64,000 bases of DNA from Methylobacter tundripaludum (GTDB taxonomy: Bacteria > Pseudomonadota > Gammaproteobacteria > Methylococcales > Methylomonadaceae), in assembly GCF_002934365.1 (NCBI RefSeq), contig NZ_PTIY01000001.1, positions 248,001 to 312,000 of the forward strand, read 5' to 3'. Below, one piece after another: positions 18,271 to 27,708 of this stretch; the first letter of the stretch is position 1, and each line of letters begins with the position of its first letter. Both the position numbers and the translations under genes were made by a program. Below the pieces are notes generated by a model. It did no database searches, was not told where the DNA came from, and saw nothing but the letters and a program-made list of their open reading frames with translations.

Positions 18271-19185
18271 TTATCGTCTCTGAAAAACATACTTAATACA
18301 CCAAGCTCCGACTATTCTTACAGCATCAGCAAATCTAAATTTATCGTCCCGCAGAAGGGTTGCCATCAAAGATAAATTCCCCTTTTTGACTGAGTGGAAA
18401 AGCCGTTTAAGATTCCTAGCCGTATGCTGCCTTACCAATAAATCACGCAGTTTAATTCTCTCTGCATCATTCATGCACGTTCTTGACCAATAAAATTCTT
18501 CGAGCCGGTTCATTAGATCATATGGAAAGTGGCTTGAATCCTGACCAGCATGCACCCGACACTCGTATAGCGGCGTAACTTGATACGCAATAGATCCAAT
18601 TTCCGCCAAATCACAAAAATATACGGCGTCAAAAACCTTGCCAAATTCTTCTCTGAATTTAACTGAACGGACTGCGTGACTGCGATATATCGCTGGGGAG
18701 AGGGGTATACATGAATTTCCTGCATATTTCAAAGCCACATGCCCACTACATGTGTACAACTCAATAGGTTCACCACCGACGGTGGGCACAAGAGTTTCTC
18801 CGGTCTTATTACCAGCTTCATCTATAAAATATCCATTACATGAAACAGCCAAAAGACTATCGTTAGCCTCCAATAAGCCGATTTGAGTCTCAAGAAAATT
18901 GGAGCACAACCTATCATCATCGTGAAGCAACACAACATATTTGGAGTCGTTGCTAAGCATGGCTCTGCTGAAATTCCAGATAAATGGATGGTTATTCTCG
19001 GCCTCAACCCATTGGACCTCACTTCCTATAAACTCTTCTATACTTGCATACACATCCTTATTACTACCATTGTCGTAGATGACAATTTTCTTAGGTTGTT
19101 TAGTCTGTGAAAGAACGGAATGCAACGATTCACGCAAATATGCGGGACGGTTGTAGGACATGATGCATACAGTAACGTCTAGCAT
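18271..19185 (-). CDS. Glycosyltransferase family 2
   Basis: A 304-residue GT-A enzyme: DVTVCIMSYNRPAYLRESLH at the N-terminus, KIVIYDNGSN, and the metal-binding VVLLHDDDRL. The start overlaps the GT10 gene's stop by 7 bases, which implies coupled translation. The specificity is unknown. The gene is AT-rich. Confidence 0.9.
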   Translation of the reverse strand: MLDVTVCIMSYNRPAYLRESLHSVLSQTKQPKKIVIYDNGSNKDVYASIEEFIGSEVQWVEAENNHPFIWNFSRAMLSNDSKYVVLLHDDDRLCSNFLETQIGLLEANDSLLAVSCNGYFIDEAGNKTGETLVPTVGGEPIELYTCSGHVALKYAGNSCIPLSPAIYRSHAVRSVKFREEFGKVFDAVYFCDLAEIGSIAYQVTPLYECRVHAGQDSSHFPYDLMNRLEEFYWSRTCMNDAERIKLRDLLVRQHTARNLKRLFHSVKKGNLSLMATLLRDDKFRFADAVRIVGAWCIKYVFQRR

Positions 19186-20297
19186 GTCTTAGCCAACCTA
19201 ATTACGTTTCTCGCAAAGCCTTCATAGGAGTGAAGCATCCCGGCTTCTGTTCTCAAATAATCCCGCCCCGCTCTAATCATTCTTATGGCATCATGCTCAT
19301 TCGCTGAGTTCATATAATTATCAACTTGATTGTAAGAATTAAAATTTCGCATATCAACAAATGACTCTACTGGAACAAGTGTTTCAATATCCGGGGCACC
19401 TAAATATAATGGGACGGTTCCAGCGACAAAGCAATCAACCATTTTTTCAGTCATATATCCCGGCAATACCATATTCTCAAAGCAAATTGAGAAGCGGTAG
19501 CCACTTATTGTTTCCAGCTTGTTTTCGCATCGCCCCAGATACTGGTCTTTGACAGCATCTCTAAGCCTATTGCCCCATACCATCGGCAGCTCATCCAAAT
19601 CTCCCCAGCCTGCACCGTACAAATCCAGCTCTTTTTTACTTGCAAAGTACTCAATTGCTTCAAAACGTCGATCATGAAGCGATGCGGCTAATGATTTACG
19701 ATACGCCGGAGAAATAAATTGCCAGCTCGCCGATTTAACTTGCCGTAATACATTGATCAGGCTCAGCCGACCAGGAATAAATAAATTTTTAGCTCTGTAT
19801 TTATTCGCGGCAACAAGTACCAGCTTTTTCCTATCCTTCCATGAACGAACCTCTTGCATATCATCGAAATAAAAAGAAGGGAATCTAAATTGAAGCCTTG
19901 TCTTTTCTCCTATAGCGCCGCCTTGTCCATTTAGAAAACCGAATCCCAAATTAAACTTAAATCTATCGGCAATTTGAACAACGCTGTCGTAAAAAAACGG
20001 CGCGTAGAGTGGCGCTTCAAAACAAGTAATTAAGAATGGCATAGCTCCCAAATCGAGCAATTTAGCTGCGTCTGTCGACGTCATGTCCTGTATTACATAC
20101 ACATCTTTCGCATTCCATTTTTTTGAAGCAATATTTGCAAGCGCAACATCACCTGATGCTACATTTATCCCAGATTCTGCAGCCATACGATACAAGCATG
20201 TTATCCAGCCAGAACCAGGGAAACGGTAACTCCATTGCTTATCGCGCAATTGATCTTTATTAAATTCTTCGATATCGCTACAGAACGCAAAATGCAT
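19179..20297 (-). CDS. GT10-type (alpha-1,3/4) fucosyltransferase-like protein
   Basis: A 372-residue protein. The C-terminal half carries the GT10 donor-binding signature FSICFENMVLPGYMTEKMVD followed by AGTVPLYLGAPDIETLVP and SFVDMRNF, as in bacterial alpha-1,3-fucosyltransferases. The N-terminal acceptor half (FPGSGWITCLYRMAAESG) is divergent from the Helicobacter enzymes. It would use GDP-L-fucose. Together with the GT11 gene this implies a glycan with more than one fucose. Confidence 0.82.
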   Translation of the reverse strand: MHFAFCSDIEEFNKDQLRDKQWSYRFPGSGWITCLYRMAAESGINVASGDVALANIASKKWNAKDVYVIQDMTSTDAAKLLDLGAMPFLITCFEAPLYAPFFYDSVVQIADRFKFNLGFGFLNGQGGAIGEKTRLQFRFPSFYFDDMQEVRSWKDRKKLVLVAANKYRAKNLFIPGRLSLINVLRQVKSASWQFISPAYRKSLAASLHDRRFEAIEYFASKKELDLYGAGWGDLDELPMVWGNRLRDAVKDQYLGRCENKLETISGYRFSICFENMVLPGYMTEKMVDCFVAGTVPLYLGAPDIETLVPVESFVDMRNFNSYNQVDNYMNSANEHDAIRMIRAGRDYLRTEAGMLHSYEGFARNVIRLAKTC

Positions 20298-20313
20298 AAA
20301 CCGTTAACCTAAA

Positions 20314-21762
20314 TCAGTTATGAGAGATCACTGCTTCTCTCCGCAACACAGGAAGTAGCATTGAATATTGAAACAACAAAAATAATAAGCCAATAACGCA
20401 CAACCGTATAAACGCAAATAAATGACTTCCGTCATAGTCCAGTAATTGACTTAAAATTTTTGCCATCACAAATAGCACCGCTCCCATGATTGCACTTTTC
20501 ACAAATAGCTTCAGAGGCAAGACTACAGACAGGTGATTTTTGGTTATGTAGATAGTTAATAGCAAAGTGACCATCGATGAAAATGCAAGGCCAAATCCAA
20601 TGCCATGTGAACCATAAACTGGAGTCAGATACCAGATTAATAAGATTGACATCGCTGCTCCCACTAAGTTCGGAAGAAGCAATAGCTTTGTATTCATTCG
20701 GGCATGAGCCGCCATGCCAAAAACAGCCGTTGAAATCCTTGCCAGTTCAGCCAATGCGCCCCATACAACAAACTGAGTTGACAGTTTGAAGTCACTCCCC
20801 AGTAAGAGCTGGGTTAATTCCGGTGCCGTTGCCATTATAAGAATACTCGTCAATAGTAAGGAAGGTAGAATAGATTGAGAGTACTCGATCCAAGCATGAT
20901 ATTGCTCGTTGATATTATCATTGCTTATTCGCTTATAAAATTTCGGCTGAAAATAAGTTGTAAAAATAGATTCAAATCCAGCAATTAAACCAGCACTTAT
21001 TCCATAGCCAGCAACAAATAATCCAAGTTCAATCAATCCCAGACGTTCTTCCATCAGGTAACGATAACCTTGACTTTGAATCCATCCTAGCCCAACGGCA
21101 ATTGCAACTGGCCAAGCGAATCCAAGAAAACTCTGGATGTGTGAATGTGACAACTTTGGGAGTCTGTTACTTTTCGGGTTCGCACGCTGTAATTTTCCAA
21201 AGAAGATTCTTTTTCCAATCAGTCCGACAATTAATTGGCCGATCAGTAATCCACTTAGCCAATTTTCAGCGTTTGGCGAAACCTCTCGAACAAGCACAAC
21301 AGCAAAAATCAAGCTCGTCGCAGTGGTGGCGACTGCCAGAACAGAAAACCAACCTCTGTGACCGAGCAGATTCAATCCTGGAATTACAACTTGGTTAATC
21401 GTGCCAAAAATTAGGTTTCCGCAAACCAATAGTAACAGCCAATAAATGTTAATGCTCGGGCTCCAAATGTTAAATCCGGTTAAAGCGAACAATACTAGGG
21501 CTGAAAATACATTGACTATTAGAAGATAGCGCCAAAAATACATTAAATAATTTGTCGCTTGCCCTCTCAAATCCCAAGCATGTAATCGGCGATTCATAAA
21601 CATGCCAACAGGATTGAGTAGCAACAACGCAAAAAAGGCCACTGTCGCTGTAACGATAGAAATCTTACCCATTTCTGCAGGCGACAACAAACTTGTTGCA
21701 AGCCGAAGCGTTAGCAACAAGAGCGCGAACTGAGCAATCCGTCCAATCGCAATTAATAGCAT
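20314..21762 (-). CDS. wzx: Wzx-type polysaccharide flippase
   Basis: A 482-residue integral membrane protein with about 12-14 hydrophobic segments, of the MATE/polysaccharide-transport (Wzx, RfbX) superfamily. It begins ATSLLSPAEMGKISIVTATV and repeats the usual two six-helix bundles. It flips the undecaprenyl-linked glycan unit across the inner membrane. No Wzy polymerase or Wzz regulator is visible in the cluster. Confidence 0.88.
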   Translation of the reverse strand: MLLIAIGRIAQFALLLLTLRLATSLLSPAEMGKISIVTATVAFFALLLLNPVGMFMNRRLHAWDLRGQATNYLMYFWRYLLIVNVFSALVLFALTGFNIWSPSINIYWLLLLVCGNLIFGTINQVVIPGLNLLGHRGWFSVLAVATTATSLIFAVVLVREVSPNAENWLSGLLIGQLIVGLIGKRIFFGKLQRANPKSNRLPKLSHSHIQSFLGFAWPVAIAVGLGWIQSQGYRYLMEERLGLIELGLFVAGYGISAGLIAGFESIFTTYFQPKFYKRISNDNINEQYHAWIEYSQSILPSLLLTSILIMATAPELTQLLLGSDFKLSTQFVVWGALAELARISTAVFGMAAHARMNTKLLLLPNLVGAAMSILLIWYLTPVYGSHGIGFGLAFSSMVTLLLTIYITKNHLSVVLPLKLFVKSAIMGAVLFVMAKILSQLLDYDGSHLFAFIRLCVIGLLFLLFQYSMLLPVLRREAVISHN

Positions 21763-21786
21763 TATTTAACTATTACCACACTTAAT

Positions 21787-22515
21787 TCAGGTTGTTTTTC
21801 GCTTTAAGAAACGAGGAACAAAAGGTTTAATTTTTTGTTTCATTACATACATGGATATTGGAACTTCTGTAGCAATACAATTCCACAGTGTAACTAGTGG
21901 ATCGTCCTTTTTTGCATACCAATCGTTACACCCTGTTTTTTTAAATCTTATATATGACACAGATTGCATAAATTTTTTTACTTGGGGGTCAAGTCCATGT
22001 GAGTTGTCTTCGATAATTACTATCCTAGGAGAGTTTGTGCTGAAAGACATTCCCGCTAGCACGGACATTTCATGGCCCTCTACATCAATTGTTAGAAAAT
22101 CGATGGTTGTTATGCCTCGTTCGAGCAAAATATCATCCAAACGTGCTGTTTTTACTGTAATTTTTTCCACCTCTTGCTGACTCAAACTTCTGATTCGAGC
22201 AAAATGATTCTCATCTTTCTCTATTGTCGAAAGCGTTTCAACTCCAACGGCCACATGAAATTCAACTTCACCTAATTTATAGCTTGCCGCCATCTCAACA
22301 ACTTCACATGAACGTGCATCCCTAATTTTTTTGCAGAAAGCTGGCATCGGTTCAACAACTAAGCAACGCCATCCCAGTTTCTCGAAAAAGTAGGTATTAC
22401 TACCAGTTATGCCATCAAACCCGCCGACCTCAACACAAGTCCCCATTTTTTTGTCGAAAATCTCATTGAGAATTTTATCTTCACCAAATTGAGCATAAAA
22501 TTTTTTAGTTTCCAT
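21787..22515 (-). CDS. FkbM family methyltransferase
   Basis: A 242-residue SAM-dependent methyltransferase. The FkbM pattern is visible: CVEVGGFDGITGSNTYFFE (motif I), VVEPMPAFCKKI, and TIDFLTIDVEGHEMSVLAG. I start at METKKFYAQFGED because an AAGGA sequence lies five bases before that ATG; the frame extends 26 codons further upstream without a good site. It probably O-methylates a sugar of the glycan. Confidence 0.88.
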   Translation of the reverse strand: METKKFYAQFGEDKILNEIFDKKMGTCVEVGGFDGITGSNTYFFEKLGWRCLVVEPMPAFCKKIRDARSCEVVEMAASYKLGEVEFHVAVGVETLSTIEKDENHFARIRSLSQQEVEKITVKTARLDDILLERGITTIDFLTIDVEGHEMSVLAGMSFSTNSPRIVIIEDNSHGLDPQVKKFMQSVSYIRFKKTGCNDWYAKKDDPLVTLWNCIATEVPISMYVMKQKIKPFVPRFLKRKTT

Positions 22516-22600
22516 CGCCATCCTTAATTTGTAATTACACGACCACTTATTCTGCATGTGACCAAAATCATTGATTGAATCACCATAAATCACTCGAACA

Positions 22601-23554
22601 TCAACAAATGTTTATCCTGCTTGATCTAGATTGTTGCAACATCGCTTCCATTTCTTGCACAATCCCCTCTAGGGAAGTCAAGGATGGTATATATCCAAAG
22701 TCCGCGGCACGGGTATTCAATGAGTAGTAATGAGGCTTGCTACCCGTTGCATTAACGCCGGCAGTTGCGTCGGTTATTTCATACTGCAGACCAAATTCTT
22801 TTTGCATATTTGCTAATAGCTCAGGCTTACTAATTGGTGCTCGACTATAGCAATCGACAACAGCGTTGACGGCCGGTGTAGAAAGAAGCGCGCTGACCAG
22901 TTTATAGAAATCCGATGGGTGCAGGAAGTCACGCACGATATAGTCGGATGAAGCCTTCAGCACTATTCCATCGCGAACAGCGCGCAAAATATCCGTGATT
23001 AGAAAGCGTGCGGAAATATCCTGTGTGCGACTGAAATAATTGAACACCCGTATATCAATGATAGGTAATTCAGGATGGGCGCGATGCCTGCATTCCGCAT
23101 GCAGCTTAGCGACGCCATACCATTCCTGCGGGGCCAGATCGTTTATCGCCACAACCGCCGGCGTATTTCGGGCAGCCGGCTCGTTGAAGCTCGATCCATA
23201 TGCGGCACCACTGCTTAAAAACAAGTAGCGACATGCCGGGTGTGCCCCTAGATAATCCAGCACCAACTCATCAAAACGCAGGGTGATATCAAAGATCGAA
23301 TTGCCCAAGACCACCGTCTGCGCAGGGTTGCCGACACCAACGAAGTTAATGACGGCATCGAATTCCTGCTTGGCAAACCCGGAAAATTCATCTACCGGAT
23401 AGCGACCTGAAAGACCTACAGACATTAACCATTTTGCCGCCTCGTCGGGATGGCGCGCAAATAAGTGCAGCTGTTTGTCGTCCGCTGTGGAAAACGAAAC
23501 GATCAAGTCTCTGGCAATTTGGCTGGTCGCTCCCAGAATGGCAATTCTCATCAT
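22601..23554 (-). CDS. SDR-family nucleotide-sugar reductase (YerF-like, yersiniose-type pathway)
   Basis: A 317-residue extended SDR opening with MRIAILGATSQIARDL, a serine-rich active-site strand YLFLSSGAAYGSS and a tyrosine-lysine pair in WYGVAKLHAECR. It lies 13 bp downstream of the TPP enzyme and completes the set rfbF-rfbG-rfbH-yerE-yerF. In Yersinia pseudotuberculosis O:VI, YerF reduces the two-carbon branch of the YerE product to give CDP-yersiniose A. The role here is inferred from position and family, not from close sequence identity. Confidence 0.7.
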   Translation of the reverse strand: MMRIAILGATSQIARDLIVSFSTADDKQLHLFARHPDEAAKWLMSVGLSGRYPVDEFSGFAKQEFDAVINFVGVGNPAQTVVLGNSIFDITLRFDELVLDYLGAHPACRYLFLSSGAAYGSSFNEPAARNTPAVVAINDLAPQEWYGVAKLHAECRHRAHPELPIIDIRVFNYFSRTQDISARFLITDILRAVRDGIVLKASSDYIVRDFLHPSDFYKLVSALLSTPAVNAVVDCYSRAPISKPELLANMQKEFGLQYEITDATAGVNATGSKPHYYSLNTRAADFGYIPSLTSLEGIVQEMEAMLQQSRSSRINIC

Positions 23555-23567
23555 GCTGCCGGATCGA

Positions 23568-25277
23568 TTAGACGCTTAGCGGGGGAAACTGTTCATCCAG
23601 CTTCGAGCCAAAAGCTAAGCGTGGCCGACATTCCGTCGCGCCATCCATCATAATTTCGATCAGCAGCGGGCTTTTGCGCTCCGCTATCAGATTCAAAGCG
23701 CGCTCTGTATCCGCCGCGTTGCCGACACGATGGGCTTCAATCCCGTAGGCTGTTGCAATATCGGTGAAGGAGGGGCTGCTGTAACCTTTCTGAGTCGATT
23801 GGTTCCGGCCGTCAAAATACATATCCTGAAAATTCTTGACCATGCCCAACGCTGAATTGTTCATTACGATAATAGCCAGATCCAAGCCCAGTCTATTCAG
23901 AGTATCCAGCTCCTGGATATTGATTTGCAGGCTGCCGTCTCCGCTAATCACAACAACTTTGTTCCTGGATTGAATGGCTATCCCCAATGCTGTGGGCAAT
24001 GCAAATCCCATCGCGCCCATCCCGCCGCTGTAATGAACAGCCTGGTTAGGAGATAAACGCAAGCTTTGCGCCGCCCACATTTGATGATTGCCGACATCAC
24101 AAACGTAATCGACGGCATGCTTAGCCAAAATGCGATTTAGTTTTTTGACAACCTCACTGGGACTGATTTCCCAGTCCGCATATTCATTAAGCTGAGCCCG
24201 GTCGCGTTGTTTTGACAGCTCGGTCAACCAGTTTTTGTCCAGGCTTGAAAATACGCTTGTTTGAAGCGGAAATGCCTTGAAAAAACTGCCCGCCGTTGCA
24301 CAAATATTCAGGTCGGCCTGAACGCGATTAGCCAATTGCGACGGATCGATGTCTATCTGGACGATATGCGCATGACGAGCAAAGTCTTCCACGTCGGAAC
24401 CTGTTTGCCGAACATCGAGGCGCGCACCCACTACGATCAGCAAATCACAGTTTTGTACCGCCCAATTGGCCTCGCGATTGCCATAACTGCCGATCATGTT
24501 GAAGTAATTGTTGCCCGCGGTCACCCGCTCATGCCCCATCAGTGTAGACACATACGGGACGCCTAGAGCATCTGCCGCCAGCAGCCAATCGCTCATCGAG
24601 TCGGCCCAGCGCGCTCCACCGCCGATACAAATCAACGGCCGCTGCGCATCCTTACAAAGCGCTTCCAAGTTCTTCAGATCATTCAAACCTATTTCCGGCC
24701 CGGTGTTGATGTCCAGCGGAACATTCAGCCATTTTTCAACCAATGCATCAGGAATCCCGGCTCGTTGGACATCGTTGGGAATATCCAGCAACACCGGGCC
24801 TTGACGTCCACTCAGTGATATCGATAACGCTTTATGCAATTCCGACAGCAAATCTTCGGGGTCATCGACTCGCACTGCATATTTTGTCAATGACCGTACC
24901 ACTTCAACAATATCCAGCTCCTGAAATCCTTGCTGCCTGATGGCCTGTTCACCTTTGAGTTCACGGGTGTTGACTTGCCCCGTGACGAATAAGCAGGGTA
25001 CGGAATCGAACCAGCAACTCCCGATACCGGTTACCAGATTGGTTGCACCCGGACCGCTGGTTCCCATCGCCAGTGCGATGGTTTTCCCTTTGGTATATCT
25101 TGCCACGCCTTCCGCTGCGAACGCAGCAGATTGCTCATGGTGCATCGAAACGATGTTGAATTGCCCCGATTCGGCGAAGCTGTCTAAGAGATGGGTGATC
25201 ATGCCGCCCACGAGTTCGAAACAGGTCTGAACTCGATGGTTTATCAGAAATTTGGCGACTACGTCAGAGGCTTTCAA
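23568..25277 (-). CDS. TPP-dependent acetolactate-synthase-like enzyme (YerE-like)
   Basis: A 569-residue thiamine-diphosphate enzyme of the acetohydroxyacid-synthase fold: catalytic glutamate in HHEQSAAFAAEG (about residue 48), middle domain with PLICIGGGARWA, and the TPP/magnesium motif GDGSLQINIQELDTLNRLGL with MNNSALGM. It is embedded between rfbH and an SDR gene and has no IlvN-type small subunit nearby, so it is more likely YerE-like: decarboxylation of pyruvate and transfer of the two-carbon unit to C4 of CDP-4-keto-3,6-dideoxyglucose. A biosynthetic acetolactate synthase is the alternative. Confidence 0.78.
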   Translation of the reverse strand: MKASDVVAKFLINHRVQTCFELVGGMITHLLDSFAESGQFNIVSMHHEQSAAFAAEGVARYTKGKTIALAMGTSGPGATNLVTGIGSCWFDSVPCLFVTGQVNTRELKGEQAIRQQGFQELDIVEVVRSLTKYAVRVDDPEDLLSELHKALSISLSGRQGPVLLDIPNDVQRAGIPDALVEKWLNVPLDINTGPEIGLNDLKNLEALCKDAQRPLICIGGGARWADSMSDWLLAADALGVPYVSTLMGHERVTAGNNYFNMIGSYGNREANWAVQNCDLLIVVGARLDVRQTGSDVEDFARHAHIVQIDIDPSQLANRVQADLNICATAGSFFKAFPLQTSVFSSLDKNWLTELSKQRDRAQLNEYADWEISPSEVVKKLNRILAKHAVDYVCDVGNHQMWAAQSLRLSPNQAVHYSGGMGAMGFALPTALGIAIQSRNKVVVISGDGSLQINIQELDTLNRLGLDLAIIVMNNSALGMVKNFQDMYFDGRNQSTQKGYSSPSFTDIATAYGIEAHRVGNAADTERALNLIAERKSPLLIEIMMDGATECRPRLAFGSKLDEQFPPLSV

Positions 25278-25301
25278 TGCGAATCCTATGTTCTCGTGAT
25301 T

Positions 25302-26615
25302 TTATGAGATCACACCAAGAAACGTTTCGATTTTCTCGACCACGAACGCCAGCTTCTGTTCATTCAGGCCGGGGTAAACACCTATCCAGAAGGTATTGTT
25401 CATGATCTCATCGGTGCGAGCAAGTTCGCCGCTGACACGATAGGTTCTATCTTTGAAATAAGGCTGGCGTGTGAGGTTACCGGCAAACAAGAGGCGTGTG
25501 CCTATTTTGTATTGATCCAGATATTTCAGCAGCTCGACCCGCTCAATGCCCGCCGATTCCCTGAGGGTAATGGGAAAGCCAAACCAGGATGGCTCGCTAT
25601 CCGCAGTGGCCTCGGGAAGAATCAGCAGCGCTTCGCAGGATTTCAACCGCGCCTTAAGGAAGGCGAAATTGCGTTTGCGTGCGGCTATAAATTCCGGCAA
25701 GCGGTCCATTTGCGCTAAAGCGCAAGCGGCTTGCATGTCGCTGATGTTGAGGTTGTAGCCCAAATGCGAGTAGGTGTATTTGTGATCGTAACCTTTGGGC
25801 AAAGTTCCGAGTTGCCAGCCAAAACGTTTGCGGCAAGTATCGTCGCAGCCGGGCGCGCAGTAACAATCACGCCCCCAATCGCGGAAGGATTCGATGATTT
25901 TTTTCAGCTTGCGGTCTTTGGTAAAAACGATGCCGCCTTCGCCCATGGTGATGTGATGGGCCGGATAAAAACTGCATGTGGCGATATGGCCGAAAGTGCC
26001 GACATGCTGGCCTTTGTAAAGCGAACCCAGCGCATCGCAGCAATCTTCAATGACCCACAGGTCATGTTTTTGCGCGATAGCCATCACAGCATCCAGATCA
26101 TACGGATTACCCAAGGTGTGGGCGATCATGATCGCGCGAGTACGTTCGCTCACCGCCGCTTCGATTTTTTGAGGGTCGATGTTGTAGGTCGGAATATCGA
26201 CATCGACAAACACCGGCACCATGCCGTTCTGCAAAATCGGATTAACGGTGGTAGGAAAACCTGCCGCTACGGTAATGACTTCATCGCCCGGCTTTAACGC
26301 GCGCTCGCCCAGTTTGTACGAGGTCAGCGCGGTAAACGCGAGCAGGTTGGCCGCAGAACCTGATGTAGTCGTCAGTGCGTAAGGCACGCCGACAAACTCG
26401 GCAAAGCGCTGTTCAAATGCCTTGTTGAAACGTCCTGTGGTCAGCCAGCCATCCAGGGAGGCATCGACCATGTTTTTCAATTCGCCGGCGCCAAGCACTT
26501 TACCGGACGGTGGGATGACGCTGGAGCCGGCCTCAAATGCCTGTTCCGCGAAATGCAACTCACTGTAACGCTCAACCAGATCGAATATCTGTTGTTTCAA
26601 CTCTGCCTTGCCCAC
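25302..26615 (-). CDS. rfbH: CDP-4-keto-6-deoxyglucose 3-dehydrase (E1)
   Basis: A 437-residue PLP/PMP-fold enzyme of the DegT/DnrJ/EryC1 superfamily. Two E1 hallmarks are visible. The usual PLP lysine is replaced by histidine in [15 protein letters not shown] (His220 region). The [2Fe-2S] cysteines occur as C193, C251, C253 and C261, exactly the C-x57-C-x-C-x7-C spacing known for the Yersinia enzyme. It removes the 3-hydroxyl of CDP-4-keto-6-deoxyglucose and needs an E3 reductase (DdhD/RfbI), which is not in the window. Confidence 0.96.
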   Translation of the reverse strand: MGKAELKQQIFDLVERYSELHFAEQAFEAGSSVIPPSGKVLGAGELKNMVDASLDGWLTTGRFNKAFEQRFAEFVGVPYALTTTSGSAANLLAFTALTSYKLGERALKPGDEVITVAAGFPTTVNPILQNGMVPVFVDVDIPTYNIDPQKIEAAVSERTRAIMIAHTLGNPYDLDAVMAIAQKHDLWVIEDCCDALGSLYKGQHVGTFGHIATCSFYPAHHITMGEGGIVFTKDRKLKKIIESFRDWGRDCYCAPGCDDTCRKRFGWQLGTLPKGYDHKYTYSHLGYNLNISDMQAACALAQMDRLPEFIAARKRNFAFLKARLKSCEALLILPEATADSEPSWFGFPITLRESAGIERVELLKYLDQYKIGTRLLFAGNLTRQPYFKDRTYRVSGELARTDEIMNNTFWIGVYPGLNEQKLAFVVEKIETFLGVIS

Positions 26616-26628
26616 TTCAAATTCCCGC

Positions 26629-27708
26629 TTAATTGTTTAAATCATTGTCATATGCCCGGATCTGACGCAAGGTCAGCTCATGCATGTCTTTCCCGTCCCG
26701 GTATGCCCGATGCCAATCGATAATCGCAGCCAATGCATCTTCGAGACGCCATTTCGACCGCCAATCCAACCGGGCTTTCGCCTTGGAGCAATCCAGTTTC
26801 AGATAATGCGCCTCGTGCGGATGATCGCCCTGATCCAACACCCAGCTCGCGTCCTCACCCCAAGATTTGGTCAGGCTATCCACTATCCATTGCACGGGCT
26901 TGGAATCTTCATCGTTCGGACCGAAGTTCCAACCTTCTGCATAGGCCGCGCCCTCTTCATAAAGCTTTTGCGCCAGCAATAAATAACCGGATAACGGCTC
27001 CAGCACATGCTGCCAAGGACGGATGGCATGTGGATTGCGAATATTCACCGGTTTGCCTTGAGTGATGGCGCGCATAATGTCGGGAATAAGCCGGTCTTCC
27101 GCCCAATCGCCACCTCCGATCACATTGCCCGCTCTGGCCGAGGCTAATGCCACGCGATGATCTGTAAAATTACCGGGATTGAAATAGGAGCTTCGATAAG
27201 CGGATGCAACCAGCTCAGCACAGCCCTTGCTGTTACTGTATGGGTCGTAGCCGCCCATCGGTTCGTTTTCCCGATAACCCCATACCCATTCACGGTTCTC
27301 GTAACATTTGTCGCTGGTAACGCTGACGATTGCCCGCACGCTGCTCGTCAGTCTTGCGGCTTCCAACAAATGCACGGTACCCATTACGTTAGTGGAATAA
27401 GTTTCTATCGGATTGGCGTAGGAATAGCGCACCAAAGGCTGAGCCGCCATGTGTATGACAATCTCGGGTTGATATTTTGCAAACACGGCTGAAAGCGCCG
27501 CAAAATCGCGTATATCGGACTCGATGCTAACCATGCCTTCGGCAACATTGGCGGCATCAAATAAACTGGGATGTGTGGGCGCTGCCAGTGCGTAGCCGAT
27601 TACTCTTGCACCCATAGCTTGCAACCACAAAGAAAACCAGCTTCCTTTGAAACCGGTATGGCCGGTTAGCAGTACGACTCTATTGGCCCAGAATGATGGA
27701 CTTACCAT
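26629..27708 (-). CDS. rfbG: CDP-glucose 4,6-dehydratase
   Basis: A 359-residue extended SDR, the normal length with the start at [19 protein letters not shown]; a longer frame adds ten residues but that ATG lies deeper inside rfbF. The motifs are [15 protein letters not shown] (NAD binding), [13 protein letters not shown] and [13 protein letters not shown] with the YxxxK pair. It converts CDP-glucose to CDP-4-keto-6-deoxyglucose. The start codon overlaps the end of rfbF by 7 bases. Confidence 0.96.
   Translation of the reverse strand: MVSPSFWANRVVLLTGHTGFKGSWFSLWLQAMGARVIGYALAAPTHPSLFDAANVAEGMVSIESDIRDFAALSAVFAKYQPEIVIHMAAQPLVRYSYANPIETYSTNVMGTVHLLEAARLTSSVRAIVSVTSDKCYENREWVWGYRENEPMGGYDPYSNSKGCAELVASAYRSSYFNPGNFTDHRVALASARAGNVIGGGDWAEDRLIPDIMRAITQGKPVNIRNPHAIRPWQHVLEPLSGYLLLAQKLYEEGAAYAEGWNFGPNDEDSKPVQWIVDSLTKSWGEDASWVLDQGDHPHEAHYLKLDCSKAKARLDWRSKWRLEDALAAIIDWHRAYRDGKDMHELTLRQIRAYDNDLNN

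Noticed and set aside
23568-25277. Housekeeping acetolactate synthase (ilvB)
   Set aside because: No ilvN partner and firm placement between rfbH and an SDR in a glycan operon; kept as the alternative only.
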